Notes: a model not told the origin generated them from the letters alone. 64,000 nt of DNA from Xenopus tropicalis (GCF_000004195.4 NC_030678.2:93144904-93208903), one strand, 5' to 3'. Positions 12,110 through 25,005 are shown, counted from the stretch's first letter. Numbers and translations: made by a program.

Positions 12110-12480
12110 CCCTGTGCCTTTGGAGCTATATTTGACTCTCCATTTCTCAATCAATAGCTAACTCTTGACATTTTCACCTATGGATTCTTGTAAACTACTG
12201 ACAACTGCAGTTTTCTATTGATTGGTCTATACCTCAGCACTGCACAATCCAATCTGTAATTCCTGGCACAGTCAGGCTCATACAGCTCACCAACTGCACC
12301 TCCTTGGCCAAGTCACTGTTACAGTCCCTACACTGGCTCCAGCAGGCAGGGTATAATTTATACTTTACACCCTACTTTGCTACAGACCCTTGCTCTTTGT
12401 TGTGGAGCACAAATACCTGCACTTTCCAGATGAATACAGCTCTATGTTTATGAGTGTAGTACTCATGAGGGCTAGGCTGG
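12110..12480 (+). mobile_element. Possible decayed LINE (L2-like) reverse transcriptase end
   Basis: Forward frames contain GAIFDS and, about 200 bp on, LQSLHWLQQAGYN. These resemble the LGVIFDS and LxSLHWLPV motifs near the C-terminus of L2-type ORF2 proteins. Stops and frame changes break the rest. This rests on two short motifs only. Confidence 0.3.
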
Positions 12481-12499
12481 AGGCCATGTAGGCAATCAC

Positions 12500-14730
12500 C
12501 CTTCCCACTCCCTAACAACTCCTTAACTTGTGCATCTTTCAGCTCACATTCTTGGGCATGCTGGCGGTTGCATGATGCTAAGGAGCCTCACATCTACCAG
12601 CATTGTGCTCTGCACCAGCGCAAAATGCACAGTGGCTCTGTCCCAGCAGCAAGGGCCGAGTGAATATGCACTTAAATGTGCATTGGCTCAACAGAAAACA
12701 TAATAATCACACCACTCTCAGAACAAAAGGGACACATATACATCTGAGTACCAGGTACCACAGCACTGACACCTCTCTGGATCATTCTTTCCTTTCTCTA
12801 ATCAATTATGAGATTCAGTAAGGGTGTGTCTCCCCATAAACTCTATGACAACAGCCATTTGCAATTCTTAATTTTATTTAAAACAATGAAAATATAGGAA
12901 TCTGTGGTACATAAGCCATTACTGTTTGTTGTTCATTTGCATACTATTTAGATAACTAATAACTTATTTCTGGTATGCTCTGATCAAAGTTTGGTGCTTT
13001 ATTACCTTTATAACATCTTTTATCTTTTGTCCTTATTTATATTGTGATGTGTTAGCAAGATTTCAGTATTCAGCTGTGTTTACATAAAGTATTGACCTTA
13101 ACACAATAATACTAATGAACAATTCTAAAAACATTTAAGCTGCGCAGTTCTGTGATTAATAAACAATTTCTCACTTTTTCTGTAATATCTTGTGCTTTGA
13201 TCTCAATAGATGTATGGCTTTTTTTCAAGTTCAAGTACTTTGCTACTCCATGCCACCTACGCCACACAATCTATTTCAAAATGTCAACCGGTATTGGTGC
13301 CACTGAACCAAGGGCTTTTGAAACAAGATTTCATATTTTTACATATATTTTTATTACTGCTTATTATAACTGAGCATAAACTAACCTTGTCCATTGTAAC
13401 ACCATGCCCCCATTATAGCAGCTATATTGTACAGCAATATAATGTTTTATTCTTCAGTTAATGGCATGTATAGAAAAGAGCTGCATCAAAAAGGTAAAAG
13501 GAAAAGAGCCATAACCAAGATCACCATAACTTTACCAAAACACTCTCACAACTGTAAATCTTTCATGACCACATCAATATGTATATGGAAATATATATAG
13601 TTTAATAAACTATACCATTTCTATTTAGCATCTTTGCCAACATATTATGAATATTTATTATATATACAAAGACACCTCTATAAAAAGTGTTTTGTATTAA
13701 AGGTGGGCATCCTGCATAGGGGTTCACAAAATCTGGAGGCATTCAAATAGTAGGCACACTCAAGGTGGTTATACTTGGGGTGATATTTAATGCTGACTAA
13801 ACCAATGTCAATTTACTGTATCAGCTTCAGGTTGTCTTCTGTCTCAGTTGGCCTTTAGGAGTGATATATCAGGAGATAAGGGCTATTACTCATTTCATCT
13901 TGCCCTTGCCTGCATACCTCTTCACCATATCCATAGAAAGAATTGGCTGGTGTAGAAAGCTCTAAGCACAGGAAGTTCAGCTCTCAACATGCACTCCATA
14001 AAAGCTAGGTTACTTTGTCCTGCCGGGGCCTATTGGCTACTTTGAAGGCCTTAGACTTGTAACCTGCTTTAGCTTGGATTTCCCTCTGGGTGTCCTGCTT
14101 CCCCTCACCAAACACCCCAGAGGCTGATCTCTCCCTGAAATAGCCAAGTATATTATTAGTGGGAATAACCTGCACTTCCTCACAAATAGGTCTTCAGCAA
14201 TATCTACTGCTTTTAGCAAAGTGATTATTAACTTAAAGCTTCAAGGAGGTTGCTCCACCCATGAAATAAATAGAAACTATAAACGGGAGGAAAATGTATG
14301 AATTTAACAGACACTTGCTACGTTACCAGGATCTAAATTGGTCTCTTTTACTGTACTAAAGCATAAAACATATACAGATTGTTTCCTAGACTTACAGAGT
14401 GCTAAATTACAAGCACAACAATGGAATTAATAGGAGTGGAATATGTTAATTTATAACCTAGGAGACCCAGCAGAAATACGTAGGTTATGAAATACAGTTC
14501 AATAGCCAGATATCTTGTAACATTACCATTTCAATTGTATATCAAAACATAACACACATAGGCTGCCACACTTTAAACACTTTGGTAACAGTTATAGACA
14601 GTGTTTCCAGATTTATGCAATTATCAGGCCACAGATCAAATTACAGTAAAGTGTTTAACCAATTTATTTCCAAGTGAAACTAGAAGGTTTAACAATTAAT
14701 AATGGCAAAAAACAAAAGAATGCAGTACAG
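12500..14730. other. Intergenic, nothing recognised
   Basis: AT-rich sequence with only short chance ORFs (for example 13152-13373 and 13210-13461, which overlap in two frames). Confidence 0.45.
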
Positions 14731-14775
14731 GTATGGGATCCCTTATCCGGAAACCCGTTATTCAGAAAGCTCCGG
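14731..14775. repeat. Left-end fragment of the CAGGTAT MITE family
   Basis: CAGGTATGGGATCCCTTATC continuing into GGAAACCCGTTATTCAG matches the ends of the full copies at 19178-19505 and 55373-55690. It stops abruptly where a CR1 tail begins. Confidence 0.75.
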
Positions 14776-14853
14776 CAGGTTATATATAGGCATTTTGGTT
14801 GAACTTGATGGACGTATGTCTTTTTTCAACCTAACTTACTACTATGTTAAAAC
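14776..14853 (+). mobile_element. CR1 3'-tail fragment
   Basis: GGTTGAACTTGATGGACGTA followed by TGTCTTTTTTCAACCTAACT and TACTACTATGTTAA is the 3' UTR and tail seen at the end of the long CR1 at 43884-46862. It is a strongly 5'-truncated insertion that interrupts the MITE end to its left. Confidence 0.75.
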
Positions 14854-16716
14854 ACCACATAGAATAATTTACATTAGGAGTTTTTAGACATTATATAGAC
14901 CAGATAAAATCACAACACCTATTTTATGAAAGAGAAATTTGGATTTCAAAATTAGAGTTTGTAAACAAAGAGCAAGGTAGAGAAATACTAAGATGACCAC
15001 TGTGACCTCTCTCCCAGGCAGTTTTAGTGAATATGCCCCATTTCATATTTCAAGGTTCTGACTTTTATAACAATGGCACAAGGGTATTTTTAGGAAGTTC
15101 AAGTGCCACACTTTTAAGAAACCCTAAAATACTGAGTGAAGTTCCCAAATCCACTCCCTCCAACAGACTTGAAATCACCTGAAATCATTTGTGCCAGTGC
15201 TTGTTTGGTGACGTTTGCCTGGAAAAAAGGACTACTGTGTTTCTATTGCCTGCCTAGTGCTGCCACAATAGTTTGCAGGCAAATTCTATGCAAGTCTTTA
15301 GTGCTGACTTTGGGTGCTTAAATGCCATGTTTTTAGGTCTCTGCTGTGACTTGCTTATATAAAAAGAAATTCCAGAATAAATCAGCTTGGCAGTACTCAG
15401 CTTTTGGGAGTAACTATACACTTTCAAAGGAAATGGACACCCCACGCAAAGTAAATGGATGTTTTATTGTGTCACTGTTGTGTTTGCTGTGCTGTTTGGC
15501 TTCCAGACAGGATGATGGCACTTGGATTAAAGGTCACTAATTGTTCATTGAATCTGCAGGGGGGAGGTTTATTCATCATCCCTCATATGGCAGATAAGCA
15601 GATGTGCCATCAGAAAATGAAATCATACAATGAAATCAATGACTCCTCACCCTACAATTACTTTGGAAACTTAATTTGGAGAAGATTTTTTTTTTCATTT
15701 AATAAACATTAATTGTTAAAGTTGATGGTTAATCAAATGTTCATTCAAAAACCTCTCCACCAGTGAATCAACTTCCACCACACACATAATAATAAATGTA
15801 CAGGAAGTGGCTGTGTAGGATTATAAGTAACAAGATACAATATTGCAAGTTATCTGGTTTAAACCGACATACCCTACTGGTTAGTTAGAGACAAAATGAG
15901 TAGTTCATTAACCTGCAGTATTGTTGAGAAAGGAAATTAGTTGTATACTTGTACAGTAGTTAAAACACTCATATAGTTACACAATAGCTGAAACATATCA
16001 ATGCCACTAAGTTACACTTGGCACAAAGATAATGCATGTCTTGATGAATCTGTAGACAAAGTGTGTCCACGTTTTTTTCCAAAAACAACTTTATGAGATC
16101 ATCTGAAGTCATCAGTCATTTTGACATCTAGAGAGCACCATAAACCAAGTGCATAACTTCTTTTATGACCAATATACAAAGAAATAAAATTGAGATTTAA
16201 ACCTGCTAATAAACTCTTTCCAATCCCTACTGGTTTTTAAGTGTGACAGGCTTTATAGTCGGCATGAACTTTAGCCAACAACAGTGGTGTGTTACTCATG
16301 AAAATGCAGTAAATGTAGACTAAAAATGTTTTTTATGTGAAAATATGAAGAAATTTAAGGTCTTTGTCCCAGTGGATTTTACAATGAAATAAGTCTACTT
16401 TGTTTGTGGAGATAATAACATTAGAGAAAACTGCATCAGGTTCTATGTCTGTTTGTAGTTTGTATGTCTCTTATAAATCTTGAAACAATCCTCAGGGAAC
16501 CATCTCCTGTTGTCATTAGATGTGTGCTAGGGAACACTACACTTCATAATTATTTGTTGGTCTATAAATATGATTTATACATTTATATATCTATATATAT
16601 ATATAATATGCTTCATACTTCGCAGATAGCAGTACATCAAGCACAAGGTTTTGCAAGCAATATGAGTGAAATTATACAGACAAAATTATTAAAGCAGCTC
16701 CTAACAGAGACTGGAT
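14854..16716. other. Intergenic, nothing recognised
   Basis: AT-rich sequence with a TATATA run near 16590-16605. ORFs 15254-15445 (-) and 15455-15712 (+) show no domain. Confidence 0.45.
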
Positions 16717-17172
16717 ACTTAGGGGCTGATTTACTTACCCACGAACGGGTCGAATGGAGTCCGATTGCGTTTTTTTCGTAATGATCGGTACTTTGCGATT
16801 TTTTCGTATGTTTTGCGATTTTTTCGGATTCTTTACGAATTTTTCGTTACCAATACGATTTTTGCGTAAAAACGCGAGTTTTCCTATCCATTACGAAAGT
16901 TGCGTATTTTGCGTAGCGTTAAAACTTACGCGAAAAGTTGCGCATTTTTCGCGTAAGTTTTAACGCTACGAAAAATGCGCAACTTTTTACGCAACTTTCG
17001 TAATGGATACGAAAAACTCGCGTTTTTACGCAAAAATCGTATTGGTAACGAAAAATTCGTACAGAATCCGAAAAAATCGCAAAACATACGAAAAAGTCGC
17101 AAAATGTTCGTTTTCAAGTTGGAACTTTTCCAATTCGGGTCGGATTCGTGGGTTAGTAAATCAGCCCCTAAG
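16717..17172. repeat. Large palindromic MITE (Harbinger-like), copy 1
   Basis: The element runs from TACTTAGGGGCTGATTTACT to AGTAAATCAGCCCCTAAGTA, and almost its entire length folds on itself (for example GTTACCAATACGATTTTTGC on the left and its complement on the right). All ORFs here on both strands are shadows of the hairpin, with Arg/Asn/Lys and Phe-rich translations. The ends and 3-bp TTA/TAA flanks resemble Harbinger-type MITEs, but the superfamily is inferred. Confidence 0.75.
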
Positions 17173-17218
17173 TATAGCTGTAGCTTGGGTTGACACCAGA
17201 GATCAGGTTGTATGTGAC

Positions 17219-18119
17219 TTAAAGGAGAAGGAAAGGCTAATAAAGAGTTAATCAAAAGCTGCAGGCATACCTTCAGTTGTCTCAATAGTGCCCTTAAGTC
17301 TCCCCATATTTCTCCTGTTCAGATGATCAGAAGCCACACAGGAAGAAAAAACGCTAAACTGTGTAAAGAAAGTTCCCATAATGCCTCACTCCTGCAACGA
17401 GACCGAGACCAAGGGGCTGATTTACTAATCCACAAATCCAAATCCGAATGAGAAAAATTCGGATTGGAAAACGAACATTTTGCGACTTTTTCGTATTTTT
17501 TGCGATTTTTTCGTCGCCGTTACGACTTTCCCGTAAATTGTCGCGACTTTTTCGTAACCGGTACGACTTGCGCGAATTGTCGCGACTTTTTCATAGCCAT
17601 AACAAATTTCGTGAATTGTCGCAACTTTTTCATTGCCATTATGCCTTTGGAGAATTGTCGCGACTTTTTCATTGCCATTATGCCTTTGGAGAATTGTCGC
17701 GACTTTTTCATTGCCATTACGACTTTCACGAATTGTCGCAACTTTCGTATTGAGAGCTCGAAAAAGTCGCGACAATTTGCGAAAAAGTCGCAAAGTACCG
17801 ATCATTAAGAAAAAAACGCATTCGGACACTTTTCGGACGCTTTTCGGACGTTCGTGGATTAGTAAATGTGCCCCCAAGTGTACATGCTCAGTTTGTAGCA
17901 GTTTGAGGAAGCTTCCTGCTGATTGGCTCAGATCCACATTCCTAAGGGGGGGGGAGCTGGAGAGAGAAGAGAGCTGCGTGTCTCTGGCACAGGAATTACA
18001 GACACAACAAATCTTTTGACAGAGAAGTCAGTGCAGCATTTCTGTGAGTGCTTATGGCTGTATTTACATAGACCTTTCTGATAAAGCTTACTTCGTTTTT
18101 ACCTTTCTTACTCATTTAA
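17219..18119 (+). repeat. T2/Kolobok-type MITE interrupted by a palindromic MITE
   Basis: It starts TTAAAGGAGAAGGAAAGGC and ends with a diverged CTTTCTTACTCATTTAA. The right part (ACATAGACCTTTCTGATAAA) matches the intact copy at 60315-60807. The middle is split by the unrelated palindromic element at 17413-17875. Confidence 0.75.
17413..17875. repeat. Large palindromic MITE, copy 2, with internal tandem repeat
   Basis: Ends GGGGCTGATTTACTAATCC and GGATTAGTAAATGTGCCCC mirror each other. It is inserted in the T2-type MITE, with CCAAG on both sides as a possible duplication. Around 17600-17720 a unit of about 45 bp (GTCGCGACTTTTTCATTGCC plus ATTATGCCTTTGGAGAATT) is repeated two to three times. 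The several 73-170 residue ORFs here are repeat artefacts. Confidence 0.75.
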
Positions 18120-18862
18120 GTACAGTAGAAACATTAAAGTTCTTGTGGATGTAAGCTGGTGTTAAGAGTCATATCTCAGTTTAAATACTGATTTCTAAAA
18201 GTTTCTCTTGTGTTACAGATTTGAAACTAACAACCAAATTGCTATATATATTTGTAAAAGCATTAATTACTTGTATTGACTTGTATGGCACAACATGTTA
18301 GCACCTACTCTGTAGTGCTATTATTATTGTGCTTTGTTTTGAATTCCTGAATTTCTACTCTACATTTTTTTAGGTCAAAGCTATGCATGAGTCTGCTTTT
18401 CCAGTCATCAATAATAACCAATTCATATGCATGCATTTAGCCTTGGACCACTCCTACACTAATCTATATCCCTAAGGCCTATAAAAATGATTTCTCTTAA
18501 TGTAGTTTTCTATGTATTGTCCTTACAGCATATATATTTATTGTTGACTTAAATTCCGCCCCATCTAGTTTTCTCAAGAAACTAAAATCAATGGCAATGA
18601 TTTCCAAATTTGCCTTTCCTTTCTCAGGATATCAGAAACATTACAGAAAAAGGTTATTGGCTATATTGATTTTTATGTAGTGGGTTAATTCTGTTTTATC
18701 AGATTAAACATATTTTCCTTCCTAGTGGTTTAGGTGCCTGAAAAAGCTGCTTAAAAGCTCTCCATACCTGATATAACATATTTGTGATCTATGTAACATT
18801 AAGTCATTGTCTAAATGCAAGACAAGCATATAATACACAAGAACCATGGATAGACTGTAGAG

Positions 18863-19163
18863 CAGGGGTCCCCAACCTTTCTTACTCGTGAGCCACAGTC
18901 AAATATAAAAAGGCTTGGAGAGCAACACAAGCAGCATAAAAGTTCATGGAGGTGTCAAATAAGGGCTAAGATTGGCTATTAGGTCGCCTCTATGCACACT
19001 ATCAGCTTACAGGGGCTTTATTTGGTAGGAAATCTTGGTTTTATTCAAAATGCCACCAAGTCAGGAATTCAAAAATAACTACCTGGTTTGGGGGCACTGG
19101 GAGCAACATCCAAGGGGTTGGTGAGCAACATGTTGCCCCCGAGCCACTGGTTGGGGATCACTG
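18863..19163 (+). mobile_element. Non-autonomous hAT element
   Basis: The 301-bp element starts CAGGGGTCCCCAACC and ends GGTTGGGGATCACTG, imperfect terminal inverted repeats typical of hAT. It is flanked by an 8-bp target duplication with one mismatch (CTGTAGAG at 18855-18862, CTGTAAAG at 19164-19171). No transposase is encoded. Confidence 0.85.
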
Positions 19164-19177
19164 CTGTAAAGTATACA

Positions 19178-19505
19178 CAGGTATAGGACCTGTTATCCAG
19201 AATGCTCGGGACCAAGGGTATTCCGGATAAGGGGTCTTTCCGTAATTTGGATCTCCATACCTTAAGTCTGCTAAAAAATCAATAAAACATTAATTAAACC
19301 CAATAGGATTGTTTTGCATCTAATAAGGATTGATTATATCTTAGTTGGGATCAATTACAAGGTACTGTTTTGTTATTACAGAGAAAAAGGAAATCAGTTT
19401 TAAAATTCTGAATTATTTGATTAAAATGGAGTCTATGGGAGACGGGCTTTCCGTAATTCGGAGCTTTCTGGATAATGGGTTTCCGGATAAGGGGTCAGAT
19501 ACCTG
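19178..19505. repeat. CAGGTAT-family MITE, full copy
   Basis: The ends CAGGTATAGGACCTGTTATC and GGGGTCAGATACCTG are inverted, with long sub-terminal complementarity (CCGGATAAGGGGTC near both ends). The core contains the conserved CCCAATAGGATTGTTTTGC. Other copies lie at 29828-30120, 36629-36953 and 55373-55690, with fragments at 14731, 41075, 62915 and 63362. Superfamily not assigned. Confidence 0.85.
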
Positions 19506-20870
19506 TACTTATAAATACTTATAAAAGGTGCTGATTTAAAATATAGTTTCTCAGCCAGGTGTGTGGAGAGAAGAATTATCTGTTAGTATGGTGTTGGGCA
19601 ACCCCTGAGTGCATTCTCTAGGTGGATCGCCTGGACATTTGCTTGGTACCTTACTTACAATACACAGTCAGATACACAGTACAATACAAGGTCAGATATT
19701 TGGCTCCCAAAGAGAAATGTGTAATTGCTGAAGTCATAAGAAAGATATGTCAAAAAAGTGTAGATTCATATTGTAAGAAGGCTCAGCTCAAATGTGATCA
19801 TAAAAGTCAATCAAGCATTTTATCATGTTTTATTTGGCCTCTTACCTTGTCAGAACAATCATAGCTGTTCCCTCTCATATGAATAAACACAATAAATATA
19901 ATTACATAGTAGATTAGGTTGAACACTGGTTGAACTATTTATAGAGAAGCATCTGAACCCTTTGACTTGTATCTATAAAATGCTTAATTCTTCAATCATA
20001 GTAACTTATTTGCATCTGAGTTATGCCACATAGGGTGGTCCTTAATGCTTTTACATTGCTTCCTAAGGAATAAAAAGAAAAACAGAATGACCTATATAAA
20101 TATATTTTATTGAACAATTATGGAAATATTAAATTCATGTAAAGCCTATTTATTGGTTTAACCCCCCTCACATACACATGTGTAAAACCATACCATACAA
20201 ATATGTTTAGAGATCACCGTTTTCTCCACTGAAAAGATGGTTTTACCCCCATAGCACAAAAGGCACGTCAATTCGTCAGCTTCATGTCCAAAAACTGACA
20301 GGAAGATCCACGAGTGAGAAGTAGATTGTTTAGACATGTGGGAAACGATGGGTGGATTTTTTTTTCTAAAAATACGTTCCAAGTTATTTTCCCTTGTTTT
20401 GTACAGGGTTTTTTTATGTAAATAAAATTAGATTTCTTTTGTCTAATGGAATTCAGAGACTAGAGATTAGAGCACCAGGATATTGTGCTAGACAATACGG
20501 CTAGCTGCAGAAGGAAGCAAGGTAACTTAGAAAAAAAACTTATGGACGTGAATGATTTTCCAGAAAACTGAACATTCAGATAGCAAATGATTTTCCTGCC
20601 TTGAGTGGTTTCCCATCCTTATTCAGCGCTAACATCCTGTAGGATTCTAAATATTTGTAACATCTTTCCTGCTTATATCTGCTTTATATATTATGTCAGA
20701 GCTGTTTGCCTTTGCTCAAACATTGGTGCAATAATATCACAGAAAATGAGATTATGCATGAAACAAAGCAATATACTGTGAAGGAGAAAACACAGGTACA
20801 AAGCATTTTTAACCACACATACTTTCTCTCTTTATTATTCTATAACAAACAAATGCTAAGAAATCTTTCT
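19506..20870. other. Intergenic, nothing firm
   Basis: AT-rich sequence. A stretch near 19900 (TTACATAGTAGATTAGGTTG) looks like a short antisense CR1 tail fragment. ORFs 19622-19864 and 20158-20382 have no recognisable domain. Confidence 0.4.
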
Positions 20871-21093
20871 TTAAAGGAGTTTGCAGTTGAGCGAAAAGCT
20901 GGCTTTTTTGTTAAAGTTCGGCTTCTGCGAAGACTGCAGAAGGAAGAAGAACACTTGCACACGTACACCCCAGCTGGTGCAGTTTTCTCCTTACAGGAGC
21001 ACCGGCCGGGGGTATCAGGTAAGCGATGACAATCACTGGGGGGTGCCTAACATTTTGCATCCCCCAGTGATTTAGCCTTTCCTTCTCCTTTAA
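20871..21093 (+). repeat. T2/Kolobok-type MITE, short copy
   Basis: It runs from TTAAAGGAG to GCCTTTCCTTCTCCTTTAA. Near the right end is a hairpin, ATCACTGGGGGGTGC with GCATCCCCCAGTGAT (21032-21071). The ORFs 20706-21029 and 20881-21075 run through this repeat. Confidence 0.7.
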
Positions 21094-21383
21094 AAAAATC
21101 TGTCACCCTCCACAAAACTTTTCCACTTCATCCCCTTGTTGCAAGTGAATAGAGCTTGCACTCCGGTTGGGGAAAACAATACTATTTAGGACAGAAAATG
21201 CTCCTGGCTAGCTCCTAGTTGAGACTCTAAACATGGGAATAATGAAGATCTTATGTTACATGTGTGTATAGTGAATGAGACTCACTCATTATGTGTTTAT
21301 GCCTTTTTGGGGGCTGCTTCCCCCAGGATTACATTAGGAAATGCTTGACCTGCTAGCCTCATCGTTTTGCACCTTCATTATAC

Positions 21384-21541
21384 ATTTAGGGGTATATTTA
21401 TCATGCTGTGTAAAAAGTGAAGTGAAACATTACCAGTCCAGGGCAACCAATCAGCAATTAGATTTAGAAAACCAAAGCAAAGCATCTGATTGGCTGCTAT
21501 AAGCTTCATCACTGGTAATGTTTTACTCCACTTTTTAACTG
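21384..21541. repeat. Inverted-repeat MITE fragment
   Basis: TTTAGGGGTATATTTATCAT leads to GTGAAACATTACCAG, which is mirrored by CTGGTAATGTTTTACTCCAC at 21513-21533. Its right terminus appears truncated. Confidence 0.6.
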
Positions 21542-21789
21542 GATAACACTGGATACACTGAGAGTGGGAGATTATTCCAGCATACTACAATGAGTCTCAG
21601 GGAGGTACTGAGTGTGATATGCTGAACTAGTCCTCTATACGTCTCAGAGATGAGTGTTCCAGCTATACACTATGTTAATATCTGACACAATGATTTGAAT
21701 TATGCACATATGTGGACTAAATGTATATTTGTTAACACTTTTCTATATATAAGAATTTTCAAGGACTGGTTGTCATTATACATGGTTAA

Positions 21790-21990
21790 ATTGTTGTAAT
21801 TAACCATGCTATCACTGGAGTAGGGGAGGGTTTCTCTATCCCCACCCATTTCACAACCTTTATAACTTGAACACTAATTAGTGCACCATTAGCTTGAGAA
21901 AGGGTCCGAAACGTTGCTCTTGTTTTTTGTATGTACTTGGGCAAATAAAACACTTTTTTTACATGGCTTGCAACTTCAGTGTGCTACTGG
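21790..21990 (+). mobile_element. Retroelement tail with GAAACGTT motif, possibly Penelope-like
   Basis: GAGAAAGGGTCCGAAACGTT, then GGCAAATAAAACACTTTTTT, resembles tails common in amphibian genomes and is similar in layout to the 3' end of the Penelope-like element at 61500-61570. No coding region is attached, so the family assignment is tentative. Confidence 0.35.
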
Positions 21991-22975
21991 ATTTTTTCCT
22001 GTGCATTTTGGGTGTCCTGGAGAATATATTCTATTCCCAACAATATAGAAATAACAATTTGTTTTAGAGATGAAACCAGGGGATAAAAATGTAATACATT
22101 AAAATATTTCAGCATTAGGTTAAATATGGAATTCAATGCTCTTGTGAGCAAGGATCCCCGATCCTATGTATATTCTTCAATTTTTGTTTATTACATGATT
22201 GTATAGAAACTGTGTAACCTGCTGATGTGATACAATAAAATGTTGATAATAATTCTCTTTCAAGTAATTTGGCTCCTTTCTACATATGGATTTTTTTTTA
22301 CTTATTTTGCTATTGTTTTCAAAGGTGAAACCTTGACTGTAGGGTAAAACATTCCGAATGAAACATCTGTCCCGCACCAGAGTGAGGTTACACATTAACA
22401 AGTAGCAGTTACAGATTAACCCACTGTGTTTCATTTTGTTCACGTTGCATTTCTTTGTAAGAGTATTAGCCTGAGCCTTGAGCTTATCCTGCAATATTTA
22501 TTGTAAAACTGTAGTTATTAATAGATCCATGTTGATCAGTGCACAATCTCCATTTGAGCCAAGTTTGTAGATTAGCCGCATCCCAGCTTTCTGTTGAATT
22601 CTTTGGTAGAAGTTTTTTACAGATTCATTTTCTGATTTCTTACAAAGCATGCTAAAATAAATGCTTAAAATAAATATAACAGAAGTCCTATTGGGATGTG
22701 ATTATACCAAACACTCTGCATCAATCCAGCACTTTTCTGGGTGTGTTTGGAACTCAATGTACTTGAAATATCAGAAAAATGTTTAATCTCTGGCCAGCCA
22801 GCCATGTTTTTATGTTGTCCAACTCCTTGGGTCATGATAACTCCAGAGGTTATGCAAAATTCTCAGAGAAGGACAATGTGACCAAAAATGCAGTAGTACA
22901 TACCTACCACTTCATGTGGTCTTAGCAGGATGTATGTGACCCCAATGTATGTAACTCCATGCAAGGTGGGATTCT

Positions 22976-23480
22976 CATTCCATGTCCTATGATAAAGTTT
23001 CTGTAGTATACAGAACATAGTGTGTAAAACATAAGATCCAGTACTAGAAGTCTATTGTCTATGTGGGATCCTCCAGAACAATCCTGTGCAATCCCTTTTC
23101 AACCACAATTCCAATTACAACCAATTAAAACATCACTACTTAAATAGGCTAACTCCACCTGTACCAGGTGACCTATCAGAAAAATGTAATCATCCCTCCC
23201 ATTTTCTATATGTCCCAAGTAGTTTCTTCTTAATAACTACTTTATCAGAAATAGCTTTCCCCATTCAGTATGATATTTATGGTGGAAGAAGGCTTTCTTG
23301 ACATTAGAAACAGGTTTCGGGTGGGGTTAGGAAACCCTCAATACGCTGCCTTTGTTTTATAATCAATTTCTATTGTCTGTGTTGAATAGACTTCTAGTAC
23401 TGGATCTTTTGTTTACACACTATAGTCCGTATGTTGCAGAAACTTTATATTACAAATCAAGGCACATGGGACGCACTGAA
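22976..23480. repeat. Inverted-repeat element with 70-90 bp arms
   Basis: The left arm (about 22976-23054: CCATGTCCTATGATAAAG, then AGATCCAGTACTAGAAGTCT) is the imperfect reverse complement of the right arm (about 23378-23475: AGACTTCTAGTACTGGATCT, then CTTTATATTACAAATCAAGG). About 320 bp of loop lies between. No terminal duplication was identified. Confidence 0.65.
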
Positions 23481-24016
23481 TCTCTTCCAATGCAGGCAAC
23501 AAAAAGTCCATATTTCCCTTTCCCTTTAATAAAAAAACACTGGTGAGAACACATATGGAGGGCAACTCTGTGCTACTACCTGATGCATTTGTTTTCCAAC
23601 TGGCACTTTACATTAATGCCAGTGGAAAGGGAACTTTGGATGTTTTGTTGCCCTTGCTGGAGGAGATTAAGTGCTGGTGACAAAACATCCCAAGAGTCAA
23701 TGCCCTTAGAGGAGCCATACTACTGTTGCCAAGTTTTGCTTTATCATAGGCAGAGTAATTTTAGCCTACCTTGTAATTCCAATATCACATCAGAAAACAT
23801 TAAACTAGTCTCATTGTACTACAAATATAAATCATAAACCTCTGCAATAATTTAACAAAGAAGGGTTACAGAGTAAAACAGGATCAGAGGGCTCTACTCC
23901 TTAAGCTTACAATCTAAACATCTGAGTGGTCACTCACTACTTGTCAAAAGAACTGTATGATGAAAGAGGGAAGATGGGATAAAGCATGGTTGCTGCATTA
24001 CTTTTTGTGGAGTGAT

Positions 24017-25005
24017 CAGTGGCATAACTAATCTTCTCTGGACCCCAAGCAGAAAAATCTTTGGAAGGACCCAACACACAGGCACTCCTTCCTACCCAGC
24101 CCACATTGTGACCCCCTCCTGACACATGTAGTTGAAACATGGGGGGGTGGGGGGGGGTACAGAATAGGGTCTGACATTGGCTCATGGCAAGGGAAGAGAG
24201 ATTATCACATGGGTCAGGGGGATAAGGGACAGAAATTTAAACATGGAATAATGGAGGGAGAAATGGAACATGAAAAAAAGAGTTTTTTACCCACAATGCA
24301 TAATGTTTTCCTATAATTCCAGCATCATTGGGTCCATGAGTGGGAGATGTGCCTAACACAATTTGAGGAGATGAATCAAAATTTTGCTGTGTGCATTGAC
24401 ACATTTCACTGTAAAACCCTGCAATTTTGAAGGTAATGGTAACTCCAGAGTTCCCCTGTATCATTGCAAACAAACAAACCCAGGCAGCAGTGCAAAGAGT
24501 GGCTTTGATAGCAAGAAGGTTTAATGAATGGAATACTTTGGGCAATTAATGCATGAAACTATTTTAGCTGCACTTGTGTTAAGTAAATGACACTTGAGAA
24601 CCAATTTGTAAACCTAGACTCAGAGTGCAAAGTGCCAAAAAAGGCAGCAATTACACACTGCATCTGGGTGTGTGCAAATTTTACAAGTCTTCTGCACAGT
24701 TTGTGGCCCCTTTTACTCCCTATCTTTAGCATCTGAATAATGGAAAAGAGACCCCAGGGTGAAACCCATAAGGCAATGTCCAAAGTGGCAAAAACAGGTC
24801 TAAGTGTTTGCATGTTGCACCTTCTACTACTACTAATTCATGTGTGGCTACAAAAGTGTGTGTGTGACCTATTCAAATATGGCTTGGAATGTTTGGTTTT
24901 ACCCATGACCCTTGTCCACTGTTTTCTTTTCTTGGACCCCACGGCCAGGCCCCCCTGTTCCCCAGACTCCCCGCGGGGACTGCTTCCTCTGTAGTTTTGC
25001 CACTG
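24017..25005. mobile_element. Non-autonomous hAT-like element
   Basis: It begins CAGTGGCATAACTA and ends TAGTTTTGCCACTG, near-matching inverted termini. The inside starts and ends with 'ggaccccaagc' / 'cttggacccc', also mirrored. The 8-bp flanks do not match, so it is old or recombined. A G run lies near 24142-24160. The several ORFs across it lack domains. Confidence 0.55.

Noticed and set aside
17425..17937. 170-residue minus-strand ORF with KVATI repeats and plus-strand partners
   Set aside because: It lies entirely in the palindromic MITE and its tandem expansion.
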